In this document: positions 1-6,524 of the stretch, one piece after another
Numbering within the stretch: the stretch's first letter is position 1
Layout of the letters: each line of letters starts with the position of its first letter
NCBI GenBank assembly: GCA_964560655.1
Contig: CAZLLR010000018.1
Location: 1-15,206, forward strand
Source: GCA-002772825 sp964560655
Lineage (GTDB): Bacteria > Patescibacteriota > Minisyncoccia > GCA-002772825
Direction of reading: 5' to 3'
Length of the DNA: 15,206 bases
The notes under the pieces: generated by a model
Databases searched by the model: none
What the model saw: the letters and a program-made list of their open reading frames with translations, nothing else
What the model was told of the DNA's origin: nothing
Position numbers and translations under genes: made by a program

Positions 1-64
1 ACTTGTCACAGTTGAGAAAATTGCCAAAGTGCTGAGAGTTGAGATCGGAGATTTAACAAAATAA
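1..64 (+). CDS. XRE/Cro-type helix-turn-helix regulator, C-terminal end only
   Basis: An open frame enters from the left edge and stops with TAA at 62-64. The last 20 residues read LVTVEKIAKVLRVEIGDLTK. This matches the usual end of an XRE-family HTH domain, where a 'tL.kIAkaLgV....L' helix closes the DNA-binding fold. Family membership is inferred from this short tail alone. The stop lies three bases before the ATG of the following membrane protein, so the two are probably co-transcribed. Nothing can be said about its full length or targets. Confidence 0.55.
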   Translation, partial: LVTVEKIAKVLRVEIGDLTK

Positions 65-67
65 AAT

Positions 68-2170
68 ATGGATTTTTTAAATTCACTTTTACCAACAATT
101 GAACACTTACATTTTTTAGGATATTGGATAGTATTACTTATATTATTGATAGATTCCACCGCTTTTGTGGGGTTGATTTCCCCTGGTACCTTGTTGGTTA
201 TTGGTATTGGCTTTTTATCTTCACAAGGTTTTTTAGATATTGGAGATGTTATTTGGTTTGCTGTAGTTGGGGCAATAATCGGCGATATGATTTCTTATTA
301 TGTGGGAAAACATACAGGAGAAACATTCTTTAAAGATACAAATAAAATTTTCAAAACAAAATATTTAAAAATCGGTCAATCTTTTTTTGACAGACATGGT
401 AGTAAGGCAATTTTTCTTGATAGATTTATAGGTCCTATTCGTCCGATTGCCACCTTTATAGCAGGAATGTCAAAAATGAACAAGAAAACATTTATCTTCT
501 GGTCTATCATAAGTAGCTTTAGTTGGGTTACTACTTTTTTATTTATAGGTTATCTATTCGGACAAGCATGGGAAACTATTGCCCTGTGGTCAACAAGAGG
601 AAGTATATTTTTATTTGGAATCGTATTCTCTTTTATTGTCTTATATATACTTAAATGGCTAGTCATCAAGAAAGGTAAACAACTTTTTTCTTTCTTACAT
701 TCAGTGTGGCAGTCAATAAAAGTGGCAATTACAGATAATCCAGATGTTAAAAAGTTTATAACAAAGCACTCCTCGTTTTTCAAATTTATAAAAGAGCGTC
801 TTAATAAAAACAAATTTTGGGGTCTGCCAATGACACTCCTTATTGTGAGTTTTATATACACACTTTCTCTTTTTGGGGGTATTGTTAAGGATATTATAAC
901 CTCGGGTATTATTGTTTCAGTAGATACGCGAGTAATGAACCTGCTTGTATTGTTTAGAAATTCCGACCTCACTCAATTTTTCCTATGGATAACACTTCTT
1001 GGAAAATGGCAGATTGTACTTAGTTTTGTTGTGGTAGTGATAAGTATTTTATGGATGTGGCACAAAAGATTATATATTCTTCCGTTATTACTCACTATCG
1101 CAGGTGCTGAAATTTTTACTACAATAAGTAAAATTATTTTTCATCGCCCGCGACCGGAATTGGCAATTTATGTGGAACACTCCTTCTCCTTCCCGAGCGG
1201 ACATGCTACAATTGCCGTTGCTTTTTATGGTTTTCTTACTTATATACTCATACGCAATTTTGTACGCTGGAAGATAAAAGTAAATGTATTTTTTGCAGGA
1301 CTGGCTATAATTTTACTTATCGGCTTTAGCCGTTTATATCTTGGGGTTCATTATGTAAGTGATGTTTGGGGTGGTTATCTTGTTGGAACACTATGGCTTA
1401 TTATAGGTATAAGTATTTCAGAGTGGGTTTACTCGTGGAAAAAAGACACCAAATTTATTTCAACAACAAGAACACAGATTATATCAGCAGTTTTAATTCT
1501 ATTGTTATTTGGTTTTTATATTTTGTTAGGTTTGAATTATAATCCACCGTTAAAACAACGGGTAATAGTGCACAAAGCATCTGTACAAAATATAATGGAT
1601 ATTTTTACCGATAAACAAACAAAATATACTGAAACTCTCACAGGGGCACGACAAGAGCCATTAAGCTTTATTGTTCTTGCAGAGAACAATAAAGCTTTTA
1701 TCAATATTTTTAAAAAGTCTGGTTGGTATCTCGCAGACAGTGTTAATGCACATTCACTAACAAAAATAGCTAGAACAGCGATTTTAAAAGAAGAATATTT
1801 ACGTGCCCCGATGACACCATCATTTTGGAATAAAAAAATACATACATTCGGTTTTGAAAAACCAACCATAAAAAATAACGTGCGAGAACGCCACCATGTT
1901 CGGTTTTGGAAAACAGATTATATCACTACCGATGGCAAGAATATTTATGTCGGTACAGCAAGTTTTGATAAAAATATAAAATGGGGTGTGACACACCAAA
2001 TAGCGCCTGATATAGACACAGAGAGGAAAACTCTCTTCACTGACTTACAAAAGTCTGGATTGTTGACATCATTTCAAAAAGAACAATTTGTAAAACCTAC
2101 TTTAGGTGAAAATTTTTCAGGAGATCAATTTTTTACCGATGGTGAGATATATATAATATTTTTAAAATAG
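68..2170 (+). CDS. DedA - PAP2 phosphatase - LssY C-terminal fusion, integral membrane protein
   Basis: A 700-residue protein with three parts. Residues about 1-200 are a DedA/SNARE-associated (VTT) domain, with an ISPG turn near residue 38 and the signature D118-R-F-I-G-P-I-R125-P, then A-G. Residues about 250-460 are a membrane PAP2 phosphatase with all three motifs: K355-x6-R362-P363, P376-S-G-H379 and S421-R422-x5-H428-x3-D432. H379 and H428 are the expected catalytic histidines. Residues about 520-700 resemble the soluble LssY C-terminal domain. DedA proteins are linked to phospholipid flipping and membrane homeostasis; PAP2 enzymes dephosphorylate lipid phosphates such as undecaprenyl-PP or phosphatidate. 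A role in recycling a lipid carrier is an inference. There is no Shine-Dalgarno sequence; the ATG follows the upstream stop by three bases. Stop codon TAG. Confidence 0.9.
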   Translation: MDFLNSLLPTIEHLHFLGYWIVLLILLIDSTAFVGLISPGTLLVIGIGFLSSQGFLDIGDVIWFAVVGAIIGDMISYYVGKHTGETFFKDTNKIFKTKYLKIGQSFFDRHGSKAIFLDRFIGPIRPIATFIAGMSKMNKKTFIFWSIISSFSWVTTFLFIGYLFGQAWETIALWSTRGSIFLFGIVFSFIVLYILKWLVIKKGKQLFSFLHSVWQSIKVAITDNPDVKKFITKHSSFFKFIKERLNKNKFWGLPMTLLIVSFIYTLSLFGGIVKDIITSGIIVSVDTRVMNLLVLFRNSDLTQFFLWITLLGKWQIVLSFVVVVISILWMWHKRLYILPLLLTIAGAEIFTTISKIIFHRPRPELAIYVEHSFSFPSGHATIAVAFYGFLTYILIRNFVRWKIKVNVFFAGLAIILLIGFSRLYLGVHYVSDVWGGYLVGTLWLIIGISISEWVYSWKKDTKFISTTRTQIISAVLILLLFGFYILLGLNYNPPLKQRVIVHKASVQNIMDIFTDKQTKYTETLTGARQEPLSFIVLAENNKAFINIFKKSGWYLADSVNAHSLTKIARTAILKEEYLRAPMTPSFWNKKIHTFGFEKPTIKNNVRERHHVRFWKTDYITTDGKNIYVGTASFDKNIKWGVTHQIAPDIDTERKTLFTDLQKSGLLTSFQKEQFVKPTLGENFSGDQFFTDGEIYIIFLK

Positions 2171-2396
2171 AATATTTGAAGGTTTAGGAGCTTCGCTTGT
2201 ACACGTACTGGTCGGATGGTCGCCGTGGTGGAGCTAAGATGATGGTGCAGTGGAGTTGAGAGAGTTATCATTTTCTGTTCCTAGTGTACGCAGAAGTTTA
2301 GAATTATCATGCGCTCGGTGTGTAATCACTTCAGAACGTTCCACACTCGAAAAAGGTTCGCACAATGTGTATAATTTCTGCACATGAATGAAGAAT
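2171..2396. other. G+C-richer intergenic stretch between convergent genes, content unknown
   Basis: This stretch of 226 bp separates two convergent genes. By my count 2181-2390 is about 45% G+C, clearly above its neighbours. No convincing terminator or tRNA fold is seen. Both strands are partly open. On the minus strand a GTG-started frame at 2383-2234 would give 49 residues ending NSLNSTAPSS. On the plus strand a frame without an ATG runs from about 2237 to 2386. Neither matches a family I can name. A weak long-range pairing is possible between gtgcag (2245-2250) and ctgcac (2378-2383). It could be a small RNA, a decayed gene or an acquired fragment. Confidence 0.4.
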
Positions 2397-2795
2397 CTAA
2401 AGAGGGAAATCTATAGCAAATGCTCCTGGCCCCAACAGAAGGAGAGATAAGGAAACAACGAGAAGCAGAAGTTCAAAGTCATATCCTCTCATAAAGCCCA
2501 TTTTAATTCTCACTTTTAGGATTGCACCTATAAGTATTAAAGAAGTTAATATAGCGGCAAGTTGAGTTAAAAATCCTATTATCAATAGTAATCCACTTAT
2601 AAGCTCAAGAGTAGCTATTACCTTGACCCAGAGTTTTACTGGTCTTATACCAGCGGTAAAAAAAATCTTCTCAGCCATACCAGGCTTCATAAATTTACCA
2701 AAGCCGTAGATGATAAAAATAATACCTAACATTATCCTCAAGATAGTTGGAGCAAAAAAATCATATGAAAAAAGTTGTGGAAAAAGACTAATCAT
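2397..2795 (-). CDS. DoxX-family integral membrane protein
   Basis: 132 residues and almost entirely hydrophobic, with about four predicted transmembrane helices (roughly 15-33, 54-72, 78-95 and 105-130). The N-terminal 'LRIMLGIIFIIYGFGKF' followed by a short polar loop, and the helix 'LELISGLLLIIGFLTQLAAI', are the standard DoxX pattern. DoxX proteins are small membrane proteins, some associated with quinone-linked oxidoreductases or oxidative-stress complexes; a specific role here cannot be assigned. It is divergent from the SpoU methyltransferase with 38 bp between the starts. A perfect TATAAT on this strand ends seven bases before the ATG, so a leaderless transcript is likely. Stop codon TAG. 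Confidence 0.85.
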   Translation of the reverse strand: MISLFPQLFSYDFFAPTILRIMLGIIFIIYGFGKFMKPGMAEKIFFTAGIRPVKLWVKVIATLELISGLLLIIGFLTQLAAILTSLILIGAILKVRIKMGFMRGYDFELLLLVVSLSLLLLGPGAFAIDFPL

Positions 2796-2802
2796 TAGGT
2801 TA

Positions 2803-2808
2803 ATTATA
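2803..2808 (-). promoter_or_regulatory. -10 box of the DoxX gene
   Basis: On the minus strand a perfect TATAAT is followed by seven bases and then the DoxX ATG at 2795. Transcription would begin at or next to the A of the start codon. No good -35 hexamer is visible 16-18 bases upstream, so the assignment rests on the -10 box and its spacing. Confidence 0.35.
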
Positions 2809-2833
2809 GCTTATAAATAACAAAAATAAAACT

Positions 2834-3319
2834 ATGACAAAGAATATGAGAGCGAAAGAGGTATCATTAATACTTCACAATATAAGAAGCGCATATAACG
2901 TAGGTTCCATCTTCCGCACGGCTGATGCCGTTGGTGCTTCTTGCATATACTTATCAGGCTACACACCACTACCAATAGATAAATTTAAAAAAGAAAACAA
3001 AATGATCTCAAAAACTGCGCTTGATGCAGAAAGATCAATACCATGGGAAGCGGTGACAAACATAAATAAACTCATCTCAAAGATGAAGAAAGAAGGATTG
3101 AAAATCCTCGCCTTAGAACAATCAGAAAAATCTATTGATTATAGAAAATTTAAAATTAAAGGAAAAGCTACCCTCATCATTGGCAATGAAGTTAGAGGCC
3201 TTTCAAGGGCAGTCTTGGGTAAATGTGACGAGATATTAGAAATACCAATGCACGGCAAGAAAGAGTCACTCAATGTATCAGTTGCGACAGGTGTAGCTTT
3301 GTTCGAAATTATTCTCTAA
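2834..3319 (+). CDS. SpoU/TrmH-family RNA 2'-O-ribose methyltransferase
   Basis: At 161 residues it is the minimal catalytic SPOUT domain with no RNA-binding extension, similar in size to TrmL. Motif 1 is the 'YNVGSIFRTADA' run with N22 and R28. Motif 2 is I-G-N118-E-x-R121-G. Motif 3 is I-P-M-x5-S145-L-N147-V-S. Together these form the deep trefoil knot that binds S-adenosylmethionine. The family methylates ribose 2'-OH in tRNA or rRNA; the target nucleotide cannot be read from the sequence. The ATG at 2834 is used because it begins the frame; M5 is a possible alternative. No Shine-Dalgarno sequence is present. The TAA stop overlaps the first base of a 20-bp-arm palindrome. Confidence 0.9.
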   Translation: MTKNMRAKEVSLILHNIRSAYNVGSIFRTADAVGASCIYLSGYTPLPIDKFKKENKMISKTALDAERSIPWEAVTNINKLISKMKKEGLKILALEQSEKSIDYRKFKIKGKATLIIGNEVRGLSRAVLGKCDEILEIPMHGKKESLNVSVATGVALFEIIL

Positions 3320-3359
3320 TCCCAACGGCTACCGAGATAATCTCGGTAGCCGTTGGGAT
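3319..3359. repeat. Perfect palindrome, copy 1 of a repeated element
   Basis: Arms of 20 bases (3319-3338 and 3340-3359) pair perfectly around a single central A. The core arm CAACGGCTACCGAGAT and its complement recur exactly at 14353-14397, where the central base is T. The left arm starts on the last base of the methyltransferase stop codon. No T-tract follows the stem on the plus strand (it continues ATAAAAAG), so it is not a textbook intrinsic terminator. It could still stop or process transcripts between the convergent genes, or be a REP-like element. Confidence 0.9.
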
Positions 3360-3363
3360 AAAA

Positions 3364-3374
3364 AGCCGTTGAAG
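3364..3374 (+). repeat. Half-site AGCCGTTGAAG next to palindrome copy 1
   Basis: Five bases after palindrome copy 1 the string AGCCGTTGAAG repeats most of the palindrome's right arm in direct orientation. The same string occurs beside palindrome copy 2, but there an 18-bp palindrome splits it (14405-14407 plus 14426-14433). At both sites ATAATTAA follows six or seven bases later. No gene lies directly downstream here, and the rest of the gap to 3462 shows nothing else I can name. Confidence 0.6.
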
Positions 3375-3462
3375 TAAGTAATAATTAAATAAATCAAAAA
3401 CATTGATTTCCAAAAACTGTTCCTTCTCGTTTGGCTCTCGCGGGAAATTAATGTTTTAATTT

Positions 3463-4353
3463 TTAGTAAGAGATTGCCTTTATAAGATTTCCATTTCTAT
3501 CTAAAAGCTCTATATTTTCTCTTTTTGCTTTCCAGAGTTCGTCACTTCTCCCTAAGAATATTCTCCATTCATTCTTATAAAAATCAGGGTCATCCTTATG
3601 TGTCTCTACACACGATTTATAGTTTATCTTCGTGCTAAGATACTCCTGACACTGACTTGTAAGGTCAAGTGGCATAGACTTCACCACTTCACACCTTGGC
3701 AACCTATCTATATAGTCAAGACATTTATCATCAAGTCCCCCGGGACCCGATGGCACATCCTCATCACGAGGATAAAGACATTCCTTAGGTAAGCTCGGCC
3801 TAAAGTCTTGAAATTGCTCTAAGTAACCAGTGCATTTATTTATCTTAAAAGAATATCCTATTGGAGATTGCCCTGTTGTGACAATAGCCTTGCCTCCTGG
3901 GTCAAGGAATATAGGTTCTTTTGTATTAGTCGCTCCAGGCCAATAAAGACTTATTCCCTCACCAATAGGAATATCTAGGTTATAAACGCCTTTCAACCTT
4001 AGGTCTGTTAGAAAGACCTTACCAATACTCCTTGAAGAAAGTTTTATCTCTATGTATTCTCTATCAGGGTCAGTTTCTTTGGCTTTGTAAGTAGAACCGA
4101 AAGATAACACATCCGAGAGTAATTGTCCTACTTCAATAGAAGTGTCATTAGATGGTGAAGACCCACTCCCGCCAACCTCTTCTTTACTCGACGTATGTGT
4201 ACCCGAACTTATTCCACCAACAGATTGAGGTGGTATGATAAAGGGACTACTTGCTGTCTGCCTGTTTGGCCCACCGGTATAATACCAGACGAAACCAAGT
4301 CCTATTAAAAATAAAATTAGAAGTATTAAATCTTTTTTCGCGTCATCTCCCAT
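3463..4353 (-). CDS. Membrane-anchored hypothetical protein, lamin-tail-like, six cysteines
   Basis: 296 residues. One N-terminal transmembrane anchor (about residues 9-26, IILFLIGLGFVWYY-type) is followed by a Ser/Gly/Thr-rich linker (about 30-75). An extracytoplasmic region starting near 'EYIEIKLSS' follows. This beta-rich part ('IPIGEGISLYWPG', 'FLDPGGKAIVTTGQSP') and the final 'ENIELLDRNGNLIKAISY' resemble a lamin-tail-like domain. I consider that a fold guess. Between them lie six cysteines (C174, C192, C211, C221, C235, C248) that could form three disulfides outside the membrane. Its function is unknown; it looks like a surface or periplasmic-side protein. It begins seven bases after mutM and is probably its operon partner. 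A GC-rich PSGPGG stretch at residues 202-206 may be a palindromic insert. Stop TAA. Confidence 0.75.
   Translation of the reverse strand: MGDDAKKDLILLILFLIGLGFVWYYTGGPNRQTASSPFIIPPQSVGGISSGTHTSSKEEVGGSGSSPSNDTSIEVGQLLSDVLSFGSTYKAKETDPDREYIEIKLSSRSIGKVFLTDLRLKGVYNLDIPIGEGISLYWPGATNTKEPIFLDPGGKAIVTTGQSPIGYSFKINKCTGYLEQFQDFRPSLPKECLYPRDEDVPSGPGGLDDKCLDYIDRLPRCEVVKSMPLDLTSQCQEYLSTKINYKSCVETHKDDPDFYKNEWRIFLGRSDELWKAKRENIELLDRNGNLIKAISY
3735..3749 (-). repeat. Possible GC-rich palindromic insert in the lamin-tail-like gene
   Basis: On the coding strand the string gtcccgggggac forms a five-base-pair stem with a two-base loop in an otherwise AT-rich gene. It encodes the G-P-G-G part of PSGPGG (residues 201-206), which sits in a loop between conserved-looking blocks. 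It is similar in composition and peptide (P-S-G-G) to the inserts in mutM and polA but is not the same string, so the link is weak. Confidence 0.25.
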
Positions 4354-4360
4354 CTTTTAA

Positions 4361-5263
4361 CTATATCTGACAGACAGGGCAAAAACAAGCCGAACGACCA
4401 CCTATTTTGATCCTTTGTATCTCTCCGGCGCAACCTTTCCTCAGACAAAGTTTATTTTCTCTTTTATAAACTTTATGATAATCCTGATACTTACCTTTAC
4501 CCCCCTCTATGTTTCTATAATCAGACATAGAATCCCCACCAAGGAGAATTGCCTTCTTTAAAATCAATTTAGTATTATTATAAATCTTTTTTAATTCACT
4601 ATCCTTAAGACTTTCAACTCTACGCAAAGGATGCACTTTTGAACTAAAAAGGATCTCGTCAGAATAGATATTACCTATTCCAGACACAAGCTCTTGGTTC
4701 ATCAATACCTGTTTTATCTTTCCGTTGGACTTTTTACCTAGTAGAGTTTTAAATTTTACAAAAGATAAATTCTTATCCAAAGGATCAGGGCCGATCTTGT
4801 TAATATCGGCAAGCTCGGGCAATCCATCAGTCGGCCAGACCAATATCTTAGCAAATTTGCGAAGATCAGAAAGGACCAACTGTTTGCCATCTGATAAGTT
4901 TAAAACAAAGTGGATAAACATATTTTTAGGGTCACCCATCACTGTGCTGTCTGATGATTGCCATGACTTTATTTCCACCCCGCCTGCCCCGAGCGACGGG
5001 GTCCACTCCCCATACATCAAGTGTCCTGTCATCTTCATATGGACAAGAAGCGTCTTATTGCCAGAAAGTGAGATCAGAATATTTTTTCCTTTTCTTTCTA
5101 CGCTAAGAACCTTTCTCCCTATGATTTCTTTTTTAAATTTATTAAAATTATTAGGAATCTTTACGGACTTTTCCCAGTCAGACCAAACACCTTGCACCAA
5201 AAGACCGGGTAAAACCCGCTGTAATCCAGCTACAGTTGTTTGAACCTCTGGTAATTCTGGCAT
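4361..5263 (-). CDS. mutM: Formamidopyrimidine-DNA glycosylase (Fpg/MutM)
   Basis: A 300-residue base-excision repair enzyme that removes 8-oxoguanine and ring-opened purines and nicks the abasic site. The mature N-terminus P2-E3-L-P-E6 supplies the catalytic proline and glutamate. K60 lies in the beta-hairpin position (R-K-G-K-N-I-L). A helix-two-turn-helix follows around 'NQELVSGIGNIYSDEILF'. The C-terminal zinc finger has C273-x4-C278 and C295-x2-C298, with the DNA-contacting R290 before it. The length is slightly above the usual 270 or so because of an insertion at residues about 87-112. That insertion begins with T88-P-S-L-G-A-G-G-V96, encoded by a GC-rich palindrome. The start is fixed by the MPELPEV motif. 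Divergent from the amidase with 19 bp between starts; the downstream neighbour begins seven bases after its TAG stop. Confidence 0.97.
   Translation of the reverse strand: MPELPEVQTTVAGLQRVLPGLLVQGVWSDWEKSVKIPNNFNKFKKEIIGRKVLSVERKGKNILISLSGNKTLLVHMKMTGHLMYGEWTPSLGAGGVEIKSWQSSDSTVMGDPKNMFIHFVLNLSDGKQLVLSDLRKFAKILVWPTDGLPELADINKIGPDPLDKNLSFVKFKTLLGKKSNGKIKQVLMNQELVSGIGNIYSDEILFSSKVHPLRRVESLKDSELKKIYNNTKLILKKAILLGGDSMSDYRNIEGGKGKYQDYHKVYKRENKLCLRKGCAGEIQRIKIGGRSACFCPVCQI
4977..5002 (-). repeat. GC-rich palindromic insert inside mutM
   Basis: On the plus strand accccg (4977-4982) and cggggt (4997-5002) are inverted; an inner ccccg-agcga-cgggg hairpin (4987-5001) is nested in it. It encodes P-S-L-G-A-G-G-V (residues 89-96) in a variable loop. 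The polA element at 12537-12553 shares CACCCCGCCTG and ACGGGG with it and lacks only nine bases, and is read in the same frame. It stands out from the AT-rich gene around it. Confidence 0.6.
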
Positions 5264-5268
5264 ATACT
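5240..5268 (+). promoter_or_regulatory. Sigma70-type promoter for the amidase, inside mutM
   Basis: TTGAAC (5240-5245), a 17-base spacer and TATACT (5263-5268) form a well-spaced vegetative promoter. Transcription would start near 5275, about eight bases before the amidase ATG. The -35 box and most of the spacer are within the first codons of mutM on the other strand. A minus-strand TATAAT at 5294-5289 within the amidase gene could serve mutM in the reverse direction, but has no clear -35 partner. Confidence 0.5.
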
Positions 5269-5282
5269 ACATACTAATACAT

Positions 5283-6524
5283 ATGAAGATTATAAAAAAC
5301 ATCATCTACTTATCTCTAATTGCTGGCGCTATTTTCAGTGGGACATTAACTTTCTACAAAAAAAGCGATGTTCTTTCTATAGAAAAAGTAGAAAATTTAC
5401 TTGCTGGAGTATTCTTTATAGACAGCATCACTGAGGCAGAGATAAGAAATAATTATAATCTTGCAAATGAAGGAGAAAAGACACTAAACATATTGATAGT
5501 GCCAGGGCATGACGATGATATCTGGGGGGCTCAATTTAATGGAGTAAAAGAGGCGGACTTAAATGTGGAGCTGGCACAATATTTAAAAAGTTTCCTTGAA
5601 AAAGAAAAGGGGTTCAATGTCTTCTTGGTAAGAGATGCTCGCGGATACGACCCAATCTTCTTAAATTATTTTTCTCAAAACAGAGCTCCGATAATAAGCT
5701 TCATTGATCAATATAAGACTATAATGAAAAGCGCCGTAGAAGTAGGTTTAGTAAAGATAAATAACATCGTTGAACATAACACCGCCGAAAGAGAAACTGT
5801 TATTAAGTTATACGGCATAAATAAATGGGCAAATGAACACGACATAGACATAGTTGTAAACATCCATTTCAATGATTATCCAGGCAGACGATACGAGAGA
5901 AGAGGAAAATATTCTGGCTTCGCTATATATGTCCCAGAGAGTCAATTCTCAAACTCCAAAGCGAGTCTAGCCTTGGCAAGACCTGTCTTTGAGCAACTAG
6001 CAAAATATCTACCTGTAAGTGATCTGCCTAAAGAACAAAACGGCATAATAGAGGACCAGGAACTTATAGCCATAGGAGCAAATAATTCCTTAGACTCGGC
6101 AGTACTCTTCCTAGAATATGGATATATTTATGAATCACAATTTACAAATAAAAATATAAGAAAGGTTGCCTTAGAAGAAGCCGCCTATCAGACATATTTA
6201 GGTATAAAAAATTTCTTTGACGGCACAAGTAATCCATTAACTCAACGATATGACCTCTTAAGTGATTCTTACTCTTGGAGTGACAACCTAAGTAAAGGTT
6301 TAAGAGGGAGTAAGGATGTCTTTGCTCTTCAGTTGGCTTTAGTGCAAAATGAGATCTACCCACCTAAAGAACTTAGCAAAAATGACTGCCCTATAAATGG
6401 TAACTTTGGTAAGTGCACAGACAGGGCAGTAAAAGACTTCCAAATAAAATACAATATAGAACCACCCGTCGGCCGAGTAGGTCCACTCACACGAGGAAAG
6501 CTTAATGAAATTTTTTCTAGGTAG
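5283..6524 (+). CDS. Secreted N-acetylmuramoyl-L-alanine amidase (Amidase_3) with peptidoglycan-binding domain
   Basis: 413 residues. A hydrophobic N-terminal signal or anchor (about 5-24) precedes a zinc-dependent amidase domain starting at 'LNILIVPGHD' (about 68). The zinc ligands expected for this family are H76, E90 and H195 (in N-I-H-F-N-D), and E278 in L-F-L-E-Y-G-Y is the catalytic glutamate, so the active site appears intact. The region about 340-412 ('ALQLALVQNEIYPP' to 'VGPLTRGKLNEIF') resembles a PG_binding_1 domain, with C-P-I-N-G-x-F-G in the usual place of the 'dG.fG..T..Av..FQ' motif. It should cleave the bond between muramic acid and L-alanine during wall remodelling or division. 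Its end overlaps the convergent MurE-like gene by eight bases. Stop TAG; no Shine-Dalgarno sequence. Confidence 0.92.
   Translation: MKIIKNIIYLSLIAGAIFSGTLTFYKKSDVLSIEKVENLLAGVFFIDSITEAEIRNNYNLANEGEKTLNILIVPGHDDDIWGAQFNGVKEADLNVELAQYLKSFLEKEKGFNVFLVRDARGYDPIFLNYFSQNRAPIISFIDQYKTIMKSAVEVGLVKINNIVEHNTAERETVIKLYGINKWANEHDIDIVVNIHFNDYPGRRYERRGKYSGFAIYVPESQFSNSKASLALARPVFEQLAKYLPVSDLPKEQNGIIEDQELIAIGANNSLDSAVLFLEYGYIYESQFTNKNIRKVALEEAAYQTYLGIKNFFDGTSNPLTQRYDLLSDSYSWSDNLSKGLRGSKDVFALQLALVQNEIYPPKELSKNDCPINGNFGKCTDRAVKDFQIKYNIEPPVGRVGPLTRGKLNEIFSR

Noticed and set aside
550..972. 140-residue minus-strand frame inside the DedA-PAP2 gene
   Set aside because: Antisense to the conserved membrane protein; no family features.
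2234..2383. 49-residue GTG-started minus-strand gene in the G+C-rich gap
   Set aside because: No recognised family, no clear ribosome-binding or promoter signal, and an equally open frame lies antisense to it. Kept only as an observation.
3319..3359. Calling the two large palindromes intrinsic terminators
   Set aside because: There is no T-tract after the stem on the plus strand at either site; copy 2 even has the reverse polarity. They are listed as repeats.
4725..5243. 172-residue plus-strand frame over mutM
   Set aside because: It is antisense to the conserved mutM coding sequence, including its catalytic N-terminus; its protein has no family features.
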